Positions 21,170 to 34,100 of a DNA stretch of 64,000 nucleotides are shown here, piece by piece. The DNA is from Wuchereria bancrofti. Its lineage: Eukaryota > Nematoda > Chromadorea > Rhabditida > Onchocercidae. The notes under the pieces were generated by a model. It was not told where the DNA came from. It did not search any database and was given only the letters and a program-made list of their open reading frames with translations. Within the stretch, counting starts at the first letter, position 1. The number at the start of each line of letters is the position of its first letter. Both the position numbers and the translations under genes were made by a program. The stretch spans positions 2,798,006-2,862,005 of the forward strand of contig SSBO01000009.1 of assembly GCA_005281725.1 (NCBI GenBank). Direction: 5' to 3'.

Positions 21170-23105
21170 ATGTCTTATCAAATTTGTGTTTTAATTGTAA
21201 ATGAACGTCAAGAAATATTAAAACATAATATTTCTGAACAAAATTTTTGTAAATCAGATTGGCTGATGTTGCCTTAAAATAATATCATCTTATAAATATC
21301 AGATTGTTGCGATGTATATTTCAAATATGAACTGAATGGTAATGTTTTACTGTCTGTGAATGATAATTAGGGACTGATAAGGATACTCCTACTTGTATTC
21401 CTTTTATTTCGCATCAAACTTTTTATCACTGTTTAATCAGTGGAGCAAAGGAGCGCAACGTTACTCACAAATGTTTATTGATGATAATATTGCATAAAAA
21501 AGTATTCTAAATTTTATACCAATTTTTGATTTTGGACAATGTTTTTGAAAGAATGAAATTTTTAATTTTTCCACGCATTTCATGATTTTCCCAAATTGTT
21601 TTCTTTTTTTTTCATTATCTTAATTAAGTTCATTTATTTGTAAGATGTAATCCAAATCAAAACCGAAAGGGGATTATCAAATAACAAAATGATTTAAGAA
21701 ATCTTATGGTTCACTTTATATCATAAATTCTGATACAGAGCAAATAGTCTACCTTCGAATTATTACAATTTAGAATAACTGAATCATTTTTTTTTCTTTT
21801 TTGAAAAGCTATTGTGTAGCTGAATTTTGTGGATTCTAGAAAGATTTTAAATGTAAGAAAATCTTTATTCATTTGAGTTAATATAATGTAAAATGATAGA
21901 TTGATTGAAAATTTTCCTAATCTAACTATATTTTCAATAGTAAGATTAAATGTTGAACGTAACTATCAATTAGAAATTCTTAGCATAGCAAATATGAATG
22001 ATCCAAATCGATCACACATAATAATTTCCGGGAAAAATTGGAAATTTTTTTCTTTTTTGTGTGGAATTACTACTAATAACCAATTTTAAACATAATTTCT
22101 TCTTATAATTTATTTTGTTCTTTCAGGATAAACTAGTAATTGGCTCTTTTTCTTCATGAAATCGAATGGATTTTAGTTTCTAAAGCTAATCAATAACAGA
22201 ACAACTGTTTTTCCAGCTGATGATTAAGCGAAATGTTCTCGAAATAAAATAAAAAAAAAAGCATTTCAGAAAAGAAATTCCTTTCTAAGTTCCTTGGATA
22301 TATATGTGTGTTATCATATGGTAGAAAAGAAACACCTGTAAGTTATGAGAAAAGATAGCAAAAATGATATTTAAAATTAAGCTTAATGATTGTAAATGAG
22401 TCGTCGTTATCTTCGATACTAAATAATATCAATTGAAACATTGATTTTTATTCTGAGAGATTTATTTTTCAAAGTATGATTAACTGAAACATTGAAAAAT
22501 TTTGATTTTATTCTAATGACTAATACAAATTCATTTTTTTTCCTTTTTTTTTGAATTATTATTCATACTGGCTTAGTTGTTTCCCTTAAAAGACAGAGAT
22601 TTTTTAAAATACAAAGTTTGAAAAAAAATAAAGTTAGATGATGCAAATTATTACTGTGGAAATTGTTCAGTATGATTAAACAATGGTAATTTGATTAATT
22701 TTCCTGTGATTTTTGATATATTTATCAATTGTAATATCTAAATTACAAAATACTCTTTTGCAGCGGTTTTGAAAATTGAAGAAAAAAAACAATCTTTTTT
22801 GTAACACTAAATTTCTGTAAAGGAATTAAGAAAAAAGAAATTTTCAAATAACTGAAACATGAGGAAGAAATTAATTTCAAAAAATGTTACAAGCGCATAT
22901 GATATTCCATTGCAAAATCATTAAAGTTCATCAGTCTATATGTTTTAAACTTTTTTTTTTTGTTCTAGAAAAATGCACTTCAGTCGTTGTTATATTCCAT
23001 TTGATTCATTTTTGTTTAAAATTCCTACTTTATCACTGATTGATAACATATCATTCATACATCAAATTCCTTCCATCAATAATATTAAACTTCATGCAGT
23101 AACAA

Positions 23106-23129
23106 TTAATTAATTAGCTAATTAATTAA
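23106..23129. repeat. 24-base perfect AT palindrome
   Basis: Two 12-base arms (TTAATTAATTAG and its complement) meet at AGCT. It contains several TAAT homeodomain cores. In DNA this AT-rich it may be chance. Confidence 0.5.
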
Positions 23130-23730
23130 GTGATTAAAAATAATATACAATATATACTTTTATTTTGAAATTTATATATATATAATATGAAAGTATTAAA
23201 AAAATGCTACTGCTATAATAAAATTATGCTATTTTTGTATACGTTGAATAATGCTATACAAAACTAAATATTATTTTAATACTAACTAATATTATTTTAT
23301 CTTTTACGTATGTCAAATATTCTTCAATACTATATAAAATAACGTTAAATAATTTTCTTTTGTCTTTTACGTACGTCAAAGATATATCATTCCCTTAATA
23401 TTTATTTGATAGTTATACGTGTCTTCAAGGGAAGAAAACGTTACGATGCTAAAATGCATTTAATATTTATATGATTGTTTAGAAAACGAATAAATCCTTT
23501 GATTTTGTGTTATTTGTCGAAGAATCAGTGAAAAATTATGTTAGCAGTGATGTGAGAGAAGAAAACAATTGTGCAAAAATCTTTTTTTCTCTTCTTTTTT
23601 TTTTTTTTTGTTTGTTAAAATTGAAAATTTAGAGAAGTTGAAGGAAGCATTTTAGTTGAGGATTTGCATAACAACAAAAGCAACAACATCAGCTTAAAAG
23701 CAATTAGCCCACGCTTTGAAGTTGTTGTAA

Positions 23731-23826
23731 GGAGAGAGAGAGAGAGAGAGAGAAATAGGATTATATGATCATCTAAAATGAATCGTTCTTCTCTCTCCCT
23801 CTCTCCTTCTCTCTCTGTCTCTCTCT
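23731..23826. repeat. GA microsatellite followed by CT microsatellite
   Basis: (GA)n at 23731-23753 and a CT-rich run at 23787-23826, 33 bases apart and opposite in strand sense. Transcript across it could fold into a hairpin. GA/CT runs are also common slippage sites. Confidence 0.75.
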
Positions 23827-23849
23827 TTTATCTTCCTATATTACATTTT

Positions 23850-24260
23850 CTCAATGCTACTACTAGAGATTACAATATCACAAAAAGATTTTGCAAATTT
23901 GATGAAATTTCAGAGATAAAGAAAAGTATGGAAAAATTATTGAAAAATATTGTAGAAAGCAAAAGAAAGATAATGAGAGAACTGATAAGATTATATGATC
24001 TGATTGAAATGATTTAGAGAGAAAAGACAAGCAAATCAATTTTGAGGAAGGCATTAATAGAGAGGATTTTGAAGTTGAAATCAACATTTTACATCAATTC
24101 AGTGTACATCTCACTCTTCACACTAACTTGACCGACTTCTGGTGGAAGTACAGTGCCCCTCTTAAACGTTTTCACTTATCTCAAGCCAAATCCTTCATTA
24201 GTAACTATTTAGAGCAGTTCAGAAAAAAAAAAAAGAAAGAAAACGAAAAAATCTGTAAAT
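23850..24260 (+). pseudogene. Broken ORF of unknown origin
   Basis: Two overlapping frames look protein-like. Up to 24017: FDEISEIKKSMEKLLKNIVE then KIMRELIRLYDLIEM, a probable helix. From about 24013, one frame over: EEGINREDFEVEINILHQFS, LTDFWWKYSAPLKRFHL, SQAKSFISNYLEQF. A frameshift or undetected intron separates them. Base composition is less AT-rich than the flanks. I do not recognise the family; a mobile-element remnant or an exon of a small gene are both possible. Confidence 0.3.
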
Positions 24261-25740
24261 ATTAATAAAACTAGAAATAGAAGTCCGAATTTTTGATAAT
24301 ATTAGAGGGGTACTAATCAGTGAAATTTTAACAAATTTCAAGTAAGTCTTCAATATTTCTTTTCCTTTGTCTTACATATTATTTCATCAATAAATTAAAG
24401 CTATGATTTTGTTAAATTTTATTTGTATCTAATCTTATTATACTTTAATTTCAATTATCAAATTTAAATGTAACTTTAAATACAAATATATTTTATTTAT
24501 CATGTTTATTTTTATAAAATTTTTCTTATCAATAATTATACTTCCTGGAATTATTTGTAATATTTGAGTGAATTTAATTCAAAATTAAAGAGTATAGTCG
24601 AAATTGTTAGATTCAAGTACTACTTTTTTATTTTTGTATATTTCAACGTAAATTTTTGAACCTTTTTATAAAAAGAAAAGAAAAAGAAAAAATAAGCATT
24701 TATTTATTTATCATCTGTTGCATTTCTGCATCCGAAGAAATGTGGAACACTTATCATTTACATACTTCTTTCAACTCTTTTTTTTTGCTCATTCTTTTCT
24801 TTCTAGATATTCTTGCATACTTTTCAAAACAAATATTGTTTCGATTTCATTTGAGATTTCTTTTTTCGTCCTTCATTGAGAAAATAATGTTCCATTTTAT
24901 TGGAATATTATTTTCATTTTATTTGAACATTTTATTTGCTGCTTTTTCACTTGAAACTTTTATCAAACTTATCATCAGATTACAGAATATATCATGTTAA
25001 TTTAATAAAACGCGAAAAAAAAACGGGATACTTCATTCACAGTCACTTTTTCAAAATTTATATGAATTCACCATTTTTTTATTTTTTTTGTTCAACCAAA
25101 TTCATTTTCATAAACAGAGGAAATGTTTAAAAGTAAATAATTTGAACTGTTTTTTTCCTGTTCTTGCATAATTTAATTTGAAATGATATTTTTTCCTCGA
25201 ATTTTTTCTTCGAATGATTCGATTTTTCCAAAAATTTAAATTTTACTCGCTCCTTTAACTTTTTTTCCCATATATTTTCTTCCATTTATTTCAATGCGTT
25301 GTAGTTGAAAATCTTTTTCTCAAATTGTTTCAAATATAAGTAAGCCAAAATTTTTACAAGAAGTTTGAGTATGATCTAAATAATTAACAAAGTGATCTCT
25401 TTGTTATTGAAGTTAGAAATATGCAGAAAGCTTTTGTCAAAAAAAGAAATGTGAGAAAAAAGAAAAAGTCATCAAAAAATTTCGAAGCCAATAGGTGAGA
25501 TTTTAGTTTGATATAAAATAATATTCTCTTTTACAAGACTATTCTAAAAGTGATAAGGGCTAAAATAAAATTTAAATCTAAAAAAGCGATTCAATTAGTG
25601 AAATTTATTAAATTTGAACCAATTATGATTGGTTTAATTTCTGATAATTCTACTTTTTAATGGACAATTTCATTTTCTAAAATATTTTTATTTCCACATA
25701 CACAAACCTAATCAAATTGCACAGTCCAAGTTCTAGCTAA
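24261..25740. other. AT-rich intergenic DNA, nothing recognised
   Basis: Very AT-rich sequence with many T runs. Open frames here are Phe, Ile and Leu-rich translations of T runs and show no sign of selection as protein. Confidence 0.5.
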
Positions 25741-25756
25741 TCTTTTGATTATTTTA

Positions 25757-25981
25757 TCATTTTTCTTTTTTTTTGTGATATGTGTCTTGCGATGATGGTA
25801 GAGATGAATTTTTTAAGTTCAAATCCAATTTATCTTTTAATTCAATTATTTTTGCTTCTAAGCCATCATTTTCTGTAATTAAAGCTTTTATTTCTTCTTT
25901 GAGATTAGCGTTTTTTGGTCCAATTCTTATTTTACCAATTATTGCAAAAAAAGCAGTTAAGATTATCTGTTGTAATTTCAT
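25757..25981 (-). pseudogene. IS66-like transposase N-terminal fragment
   Basis: The minus-strand frame reads a leucine-heptad coil (NANLKEEIKALITENDGLEA, then KIIELKDKL) followed by LNLKNSSLPSSQD and KKKEK. The order coil then N-S-S-x-P-S-S-x-D is the known N-terminal signature of IS66-family (TnpC) transposases. The frame stops just after this and the rest of a transposase is absent. In a filarial nuclear genome the likely donor is Wolbachia (inference). The alternative is a chance coil in AT-rich DNA. Confidence 0.42.
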
Positions 25982-27769
25982 TCAAATCTTGTTATCTTGA
26001 AGAATAATTTATTGATGCATTTCTTTTGTGTCTTTGCTTCAGTTTTTTGATTTTTTTTTTCACAAAGTTTTTCCACACTTATAACTTTGTTTAATTTTAA
26101 TTTTATATCTATTAATTGATTCATTACTAAACGAGTAAGTAATAACCTATGATAGCATGAAATTATAAGCCTTATTCTCTCTGATGCTAGAATATAATAA
26201 CATTATTCATCAGTATTGATAGACTCTTGAATGGATGATTTTGATTCATTTAAAAAAATGATAACAAACTTATACAAAAATCGAAAAAAGCTATTTTTGA
26301 TTTCCAATGATTATTAAATAGTTTTAATAGTATGGCTTTACTGTTATGAAATTATAATTTAAGTGTTATCCTTGGACAATAATGAAAGAATGAAAAAAGT
26401 GCTTAATTTTACTTTTTTTTCCTGCAAATAAAGCAAAGCTTTGCTAATTGAGCCTAGACAGTTTATAAGAACTTACTCAGCCAGAAAGGAATTTTTTTTG
26501 CGCTATCATTCTTTTCGGAACCTTTGATACAATGGAAAATAACAGTTGTAATTTTCGTTTGTCATGAATATTTCATCAAAAAAGAAAAATATGAAATTTC
26601 TAAACTTTAATAAAATTTGAACTAATATACAAATTATGAGGAGATTCAAAAATTTGGAATTATTCCATGCAATATAGTAATCGGCACTCAAAATTTGCAG
26701 ATTTTACGAAACTGTAAAGACTTTGCAGCTAATTTGTTATATTTATAGTTTGGTAAACAACTGGACCTTTCCTCATTTATTTCTATTTCACAATAACTTT
26801 AGAAATTTGAACCATAAATCAATTTCAACCATAATACATAATTATCGCCATGAAATAAGCAATAGATTTTAAAGAATCCAATATAGAAAGAATAATTTAC
26901 AAATATGAATCAATAAACATTATACCTTCTCAAATTTATATATTTGAAATGAATTTTTAATCGTTCTCATCTATATATTACGTGAAATAACAAAAATTTT
27001 TGTAATGTAATAAATAATGTAAAATTCATTCTAATACATCATATCGTAACCTTTTTGTAAAGCTGATAATAGCTAATAATATAATAAATATTTTGTTCTA
27101 AATAAACTGCATAACAGTTGGTATTACACCTTTGATTTATGTAAGCATTTAGGAAAAAAGAGATATTTTGCTTAGTTATGCATTGACGATTTTTTTTTTC
27201 GTAGCAATGCTCTATTTAGAGCAATTTTTTATGAAAGAAATAATAAGTATAATAGAATTAATAAATTTAATTAAACTTCAAAATTCATTTCATAGTTTTA
27301 CAATTAAAAACAATTAATTGATAATGAAAAAACGGTAATATGTGATTACATTCTTGATATTTTTTTCAATTATAAAAATGGGAATTAAACAATTTTGAAT
27401 TTTTAGACGAACGATATCTTGAATTTTGTTAAAAATACAGCATTTGGTGGAATAGAGCAAGGGCGCTAGTGCGCCAAAAGAGCGCTCAAAAAGGTATATT
27501 TTTTAACTTATGATTATTTTTCTCTTTCTCTGCTTTTCTTTTCATATTATTAAAATTATTAGTAACAGAAATTTTAATAATGTAAACATGGAATTGGATG
27601 ATGAAATTTCAATGATACAAATAGATTAATTGAATAAATTCATTTTAATTAAAATAAGAATAATATCGTTTAATGATAGGAAAAAAAGTCGGTTAAGAGG
27701 TGAGAAGACGATCGAACTTAATAGTTTCACTGTATATTTTGTGTGTGTGTGTTTGTCTTCGAGCGGAAA
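25982..27769. other. Intergenic DNA upstream of the titin-like gene
   Basis: AT-rich. A short minus-strand frame (26124 down to 25979, starting MNQLIDIKLKLNKV) lies directly ahead of the IS66-like fragment and may belong to the same insertion. A GC-rich palindromic island lies at 27461-27487. The final ~200 bases should contain the promoter and 5' UTR; I see no clear TATA box. A GT run sits at 27740-27752. Confidence 0.45.
27461..27487. promoter_or_regulatory. GC-rich palindromic island, E2F-like
   Basis: GGCGCTAGTGCGCC (27462-27475) is an inverted repeat with 5-base arms, followed at 27481 by AGCGCT. The minus strand reads TTTTGGCGC, a match to the E2F/DP consensus TTTSSCGC. It lies ~290 bases before the titin ATG, in DNA otherwise almost free of GC. 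A regulatory role is inference. Confidence 0.3.
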
Positions 27770-28143
27770 ATGGATGAGCGAGAAAAGTCGCACTACAAAA
27801 ACGCTTCTACTTCTCAAGATAGTTTAAAGTAAATGTTTTTTTTTTTCTTTTTTGTTGTTATAAATACTAGACAAAATTTGAAATAAACGATATGATATTT
27901 TATAAAATATATTTATATCTTTTAAATATGATTACATATTCATAAATATTTTGTTATTTTGTTTAATTCCATACAATTAACTATAAATTAACTAATATAA
28001 TGAATAATCAATTAATTGTAGAATGGAAATAATAGAAGATGGAAATTGGACAAATGTTAAAACAATTCAACAAAATGAGCCAATAGCTCATTCATCAACA
28101 CTTGATAAAAATGATAAAGATGCTGTCATATCTTATTCAACAA
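27770..28143 (+). CDS. ttn-1: Titin-like: N-terminal leader exons
   Basis: Exons 27770-27828 and 28022-28143. The start is chosen at MDEREKSHYKNASTSQDSLK because its donor (TTTAAA|GTAAAT, phase 2) joins in frame to MEIIEDGNWTNVKTIQQNEP. The second exon could instead start the protein at ATG 28023, just after a TTGTAG acceptor that could serve spliced-leader addition. Polar, no signal peptide. Confidence 0.6.
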
Positions 28144-31100
28144 GTAAGCTTAATTAATAAGTTCAAAATCTTTTACATCTCACTTTTGTCTTTATTTAAC
28201 TAAATATTTGTATTTCTTAATAAAAATTGAATGATTGATGACAGTAAAAATGAGGATGAATTTTGGAAATTTGCACAAATTCTTCAAAAAAACAAAAAAA
28301 GCAAAAAACTGTTAAATTTTTTAAATTAATAATTGAACCAATGTTTTAGTTCATTTCTAGTCTTTGTTTATTTCAGACATTCAGTTATAAAATTTATATG
28401 TGGAAATTTACTGCGTTCTAGTTTTATTTATAGTTTTTTCCCCTTTTGCATTTTGAGAACCAATTAATGTGCGTTGAAATAAATCTCAACGATCTTAACA
28501 AATGGTTTGTCGAATAACTTCGTCGAATAACCTAGCTGTTTCATACCTTTTACTCGGATAATTAATTAAGTTTAAACAAGATAAAATAGCATGCATAAAA
28601 TAATTGATCGTTTTTGATTAATATAATTTTAGATCGTGAAAAAGTTTATCATAAAAACGCAGGAACAATTGAAGAGATACATGTTCTGGAAAGTTCAGGT
28701 AGAACTACCAGAGATTTTGCCGAAGAGCATTGGTCATCGGAAATTAAATCATATGTAATGCCTGAACCACCTAAATTTATACAGGTATATGCTAATTCTT
28801 TTTTAATTAACAAACTTTAGTTAGATTATCTGTTTATATTTTATTTTATCATTTATAAGAATATGTTGTGATATGAGTTCGATAGAAAATTCAAAAGTGT
28901 GAAAATGATTTTCATTTACTTCTTGCTGAAAGATTAGTGCTCTGTGAATCTTACGTATTCTGTTAAATTTAGGATTAATTATAACTTCCACTTTATCATT
29001 ACCTCATTATTTCTCTTTTCAGGTAATCAAAGCATTTCGAGTATTAGCCACTGACACATTAACACTTGTTGTTGAAGTACAAAGCGATCCACCAGCAATT
29101 TTTGAATGGTTTTGTAATGATAGACCAATACAACAAAACCGGCGCAAATTTAAGGTCGGATTGATTTTTTTTTTTTTTTTTTTTAAGAAATAATTGATAA
29201 TTTTTTTGTAATTCTGAAGGCCATAATATAAAATTTTATAAAAGAAAAAATGTATAAAGTAAAGTTTGTTTTGTTATATTTAAGTAAACAAATGATATTT
29301 TAGGCACGTCATGGAATTAACATTACCACTCTGACCGTTGAGGGCCCGGAACAGGGTGTTTATAAATGTACTGCACGGAATCCGGTTGGCATATCCACTA
29401 CATATGGCTATGTTACCGTTAATGGTGTCACATCCTTTCTATTTTTTTTTTTTTTTAACTTCAAGATTCATTTGTTAAACAAATTCGTTCATAAATTACT
29501 ATATGTAAATTAAAATTTTAAATATTACTTTTAATATTCACTTTTTAATAATTGATAAAACTTTATCTTTTTCACAAATACAAATTAATCCCTAATTATT
29601 TCATTAAAAAATGGGAAAATATCTCAAGTTATTTTGTAATTAAATTCCATTTTTTTAATAAAATATTTTTCTTTTAATCAAATTATTATTTTGGAATTTT
29701 TATTTTCATTTCTATTGAAATACTTTTTCAGCTCCACCATCATACAAAACATGGTTAGAGCAAACACATGAAGTTAATGAAGAAATGAACATGGAAATTG
29801 TCGATAAAGAAAACATCCGTAAATTTATCAATTATTTTTTAGTGATAATTGAGGATGGTGAAGAATTAATTATTAAAAAAATATTTTAAATTATTTTGTA
29901 ATTAAACTTTATTTTTTTTATAACATATATTTTTTTTAAATCAAATCATTATTTTAGAAATAACGACTGATATGCCACCTAAGTTTATCCAACAAATACC
30001 AAATTTAACATTACGACCTGGTACTGAAGCACTAATTGATGTTGAAGTGGAAGCATCGCCACCAGCCAAGTAAAGCTTATTTCTTCATTTTAAGTTTACA
30101 CGTAAAATTTACACGTTAAAATTATACATATACATCAAGTGCACTTACTTGGTAAACACATAATGTGTGAACCAAAAAAAAAAGGAAAAAATTAATGGCA
30201 TTTAAAATTTTTCTTTAATCTTTATGCGAATAGGTCAAGTGTAAGTTCAATATTTACATTAGTAGTATGATATAATTACTTCCCAGAATTAGCATTTATC
30301 TCTCATAACAAGTATTTTACATTTTTGAAAAAATTTTGAATGTCCTTTTTTTTGATAAAAATTTAAGTTAAAATAATGAAACGTGAAATGCTCAAGCACT
30401 TTTTGCTGGAATGTAGAAAGAGTAATGTTCATTATTGATTCAGAAAAGGTTGAATTCAAATAAAAATTCCTCTAAACTAAAAGTAATTTTTTTTATCAGT
30501 GAAATGATATCATTTTTTTTTTTCATGCTATAATTTTATTTTGAAATGATTTTTACCATAAATTTTAAGGCAAATAATGAGATTGTAACAGTGGTGGGAA
30601 AAATACGTATGCTGGTTTTTTTTTTTAATGTTTTTCGTTAGGGACTGCAATATTTCTATCAAATCAAAATATGACTAATAAAAGAGGTTAGTATTTTATA
30701 TATGGTCAGAAATATGACGTATTTACTATTTCAGATTTACTTGGTACGTGAACGGTGTCCAATTTCGTGATACAGTGGGACAAATTGAAGTTTATTATCC
30801 AATAGCTAATCGTTGTATTGCCCGATTTCCAATTCCTCAAAAGGGTGAATACAAAGTAATTGCGGAAAATAGAGCCGGTAAAGAGCACAGTATCGGATAT
30901 ATTGATATCAAAAGTGGTAATTATCATTTTCTAGCTAATCTATTTCACTTAAAAAAAATATAAATTAGACACTATTTCATCCTTAAATACGATTATAAAT
31001 TTAAAATAAACAATAAGAAAAAAAAATTTTTCTTTTCTTTTAAATATTGACATGACGAAACTCATAATACTTATTTATAGAAGTTATGCATCATCAAACA

Positions 31101-34100
31101 CAGTTACCACCTCTACCAAATGATCATATCTATCATCATTCATCACATGTCGAATCTGAACATCGTAAGCATTTTACAATTTTTTTTTTTTTGCTTTCAT
31201 AACTCTTTTTTCCCTTTTCCAAAAAAAAAATAATTTTTTTCCCTTTTCAAAAAAAAAAATGAAAAGTTAGTTTTACATTTTTCGAGGTTGCTTTCATTAA
31301 TGGAAATTTCATTCTTAAATTATCATTTAAAACTTATGAATGTTATAGGTGAAATACCATTGTTACAAGGTCGAGGACGAGCATCTTCAGTAAGTAGAGT
31401 GATTGATTATTATGAAGAAAGTAGCTATTATCAACGCTCGACAAGCTTACCTAGACAAATTGATTATCCATATGAAATTAAGAAAACAACAGAAATTATT
31501 CGAAAGCGTAAAGATGGTTCGTTTTTGCTTTAACATCAAATAAAATTGATGTCATTAGCAAAATGTTCTCGTAAACTCATAGAAAATTTAATTTACTGAT
31601 AAGAAAAAAAAAATGTTATACCATCTGATGATTATCTAAAGAATTTCAATGGTTATTAATAATTAACAAATTTCAATGAAGAAAATACTTAAAGTTTATT
31701 AAAAATATGGAAGCTAAAATATTTGCTTTAAAATATTATAAATATAAAAGGGACAAATTCTCAAACATAATAGCTTCATGACTGTAATAAAAATGTTGTA
31801 ACATTAATTTCAAAAATTTTATTCACCAAACACTTTTTTTCTTTTCTTTTTTTCTTTCTTTTTTTTTCTTTTTGTTCAATGATAGTGAAGATTATTTGAG
31901 GATAAATAGCTTGCGAAAAGTAGTAGACAATGTCCATAATTGCAAGTTCTTCTTTCAGTAGTGATCCAATAGTTAATCTTTTATTTGGATTTAAAATTGA
32001 TGCAAATGAAACTTTTCAAATCATTTATCACCTGCATTAAAATGCATTAAAAATTTAATATTTGAATCTTTGTAGATTATGAAATAGTTTTACATAAGCT
32101 AAGTTAAGTTAGTAATACTTAACAAGCATTTGTATGAAACGAAAGCTTTATGACTTATTTTATTATAGGTAATAAAATATTTAGTTCATTTATAAGGATT
32201 CTCTAGTGAATGTTTGAATTTTTCTTCCGATCAAAATGATGTGCATTTTTTCTGTTAACAAAATTTGCATGCAGTGTTTAACTGGACAAAATAAAAAAGA
32301 ATTGTTTATTTTATTTGAAGTTGCGTTTTTTTTTTTCTTTTTTTGGGAGGAGGGGAAATATTTTGAAAAATATGTTGTTTTGAAATAAATAATTTGTAAA
32401 TTTTTTTTAATCAAATTTTCATTCTGCTCTAATTTGTTATTTTGTTTTCTTTTGTGCTATATTTCTTTTTCTTTTTGTTTGTTTTTTCTTTCTTGCAAAA
32501 TCAATTTTCTAGACTCAGAACAACAACAACAACAACAACAAAGGAAAGAAGAGCGACATCGTAAACAACAATACTCATCATTAAAAGAGCTTGTTGAAAC
32601 AAAAGAAGAGCAACTACTACAGACTGTAAAACGTCGACGTTACAGTGAAACAACACAACATTTGCTACCACAAAAACCAATTTTTACTAGTAAATTACCA
32701 GTTGAAATTGCAATTGGTTCAGATGATGATTTGGTGCTCAATGTTGATTTTAAAGCAATTCCAAGAGCAGATGTGAAATGGAATGTAAATGGATTTGAAT
32801 TAAAAGATTCAAAAAAAGTCACAATAGTTAATGAAAATGATCATTCAACGCTTATCGTTCGATCACCAATTCGCTATGGACGTTATAATGTGACAATAAT
32901 GAATGAACATGGTACGAGTAATCAAAGTACACGAGTGCATTATGATGTGAACAGACAAGATGAAAAGATGATTAAAAAACAATCATATCATTTCGAATCG
33001 AATGAAAACACTGAACATCCGATTGCTGCTACTATTACTACCACTGAATTAGTTGATGGTTGGGAATTGATCGATGAACAACAACGATCGAGCAAATCAG
33101 CTGATTCATTTGAAACTGTTAAATATGTGGAAACAATTCGAGCAGCTACAGAAGGTTATCAAATACCAACACCAACACCACATGATGAAGCATTCACTTC
33201 ACGTCAATCATTTCATTCATCCACGTATAACACACGGCAAAATGAAGAAATTATTGATGGAAGAAGTACAACTAATTATGAAACATCAAAAATTCCACCA
33301 CAATTACTACCAAAACCAATAATACCTATCATTCATGAACCGTTAGAGAGAGTAAATGTTTCTGAAATATCACATGCATCACCTTACACGGAAAAACGAT
33401 ACGAAGAAGTCACAAGTGGCATTTCGAAAACTATTTATGAAGCACCGCAGGCATCATTGTTATCATCGAAATTTACTGAACCAATGTTAGATACAACAAC
33501 ATTTACGCAACAAAAATACGAGGAAGTTAATGGTATGGAAAATGGATATGAAATCATAAATGATAATATATCATCTACAAAAACAAAATTACAAAACGAA
33601 ATTGATATCGAAAAGAAAACATTTCGCATTCCAGTAAATCGTGTTCCAGAACCAATTCCAAAATATCCATTCATTTTAAAACAACCGGAGCCGGAAATTC
33701 GTCTAAAAGCAGGTGAAAAGCTTGTGTTAGAATCTAAAGTTGATTCATCACCAGCATCTCAATTCAAATGGTATCAGAATAATTTTGAAGTACGACCATC
33801 CTCATCTGTCATTATCGACAGTTCAGCAGTGAATGAAAGTCGGGTTACATTTTTGAAACCAATTAGTGGTACTTATAAAATGGTTGCTTCCAATATTCAT
33901 GGTTCTTGTAGCAGTACAACTCGTGTGATTACTGAAGTTACTGAAGATTGGGTGACTGAATCTACTGTTTCCGTGATTCGATCGGTGCCGGAGAAACTAG
34001 AATCAAAATATCAGCTTGTAAAAAGATCCCATAAAACAACACGAGATGATTTACCCAAAGCTCCACGAATTGTGGAAGCTTTCGCTCCAATTCTCAAAAT

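Larger units (their letters stand above)
20554..23700. other. Kettin 3' UTR and AT-rich intergenic DNA
   Basis: The first ~630 bases are the likely 3' UTR, up to the AATAAA at 21164. The rest is AT-rich, with long T and A runs and a 24-base palindrome at 23106-23129. No open frame here shows codon-like composition or a recognisable domain. Confidence 0.55.

Noticed and set aside
24656..25130. Membrane-protein-like frames rich in Phe, Ile and Leu
   Set aside because: T-run translation. No start context, splice structure or codon bias of a real gene.
27205..27225. CTATTTAG as a MEF2 muscle site upstream of titin
   Set aside because: Two bases short of the YTAWWWWTAR consensus. It is a small palindrome in AT-rich DNA.
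20554..27769. A further gene, tRNA or CRISPR array in the gap between the muscle genes
   Set aside because: No cloverleaf-like sequence, no regularly spaced repeats and no phase-consistent exon chain could be found by eye.
27630..27827. A 65-codon frame starting at 27630 as a separate small gene
   Set aside because: Only its last 58 bases overlap the titin first exon, and in another frame. The frame starting at 27770 joins correctly to exon 28022.
32434..32512. Signal-peptide-like start (Phe/Leu/Cys-rich) ahead of the 2.5-kb exon
   Set aside because: It is translation of an intronic pyrimidine tract before a TTTTCTAG acceptor. The exon starts at 32513 in phase with upstream exons.
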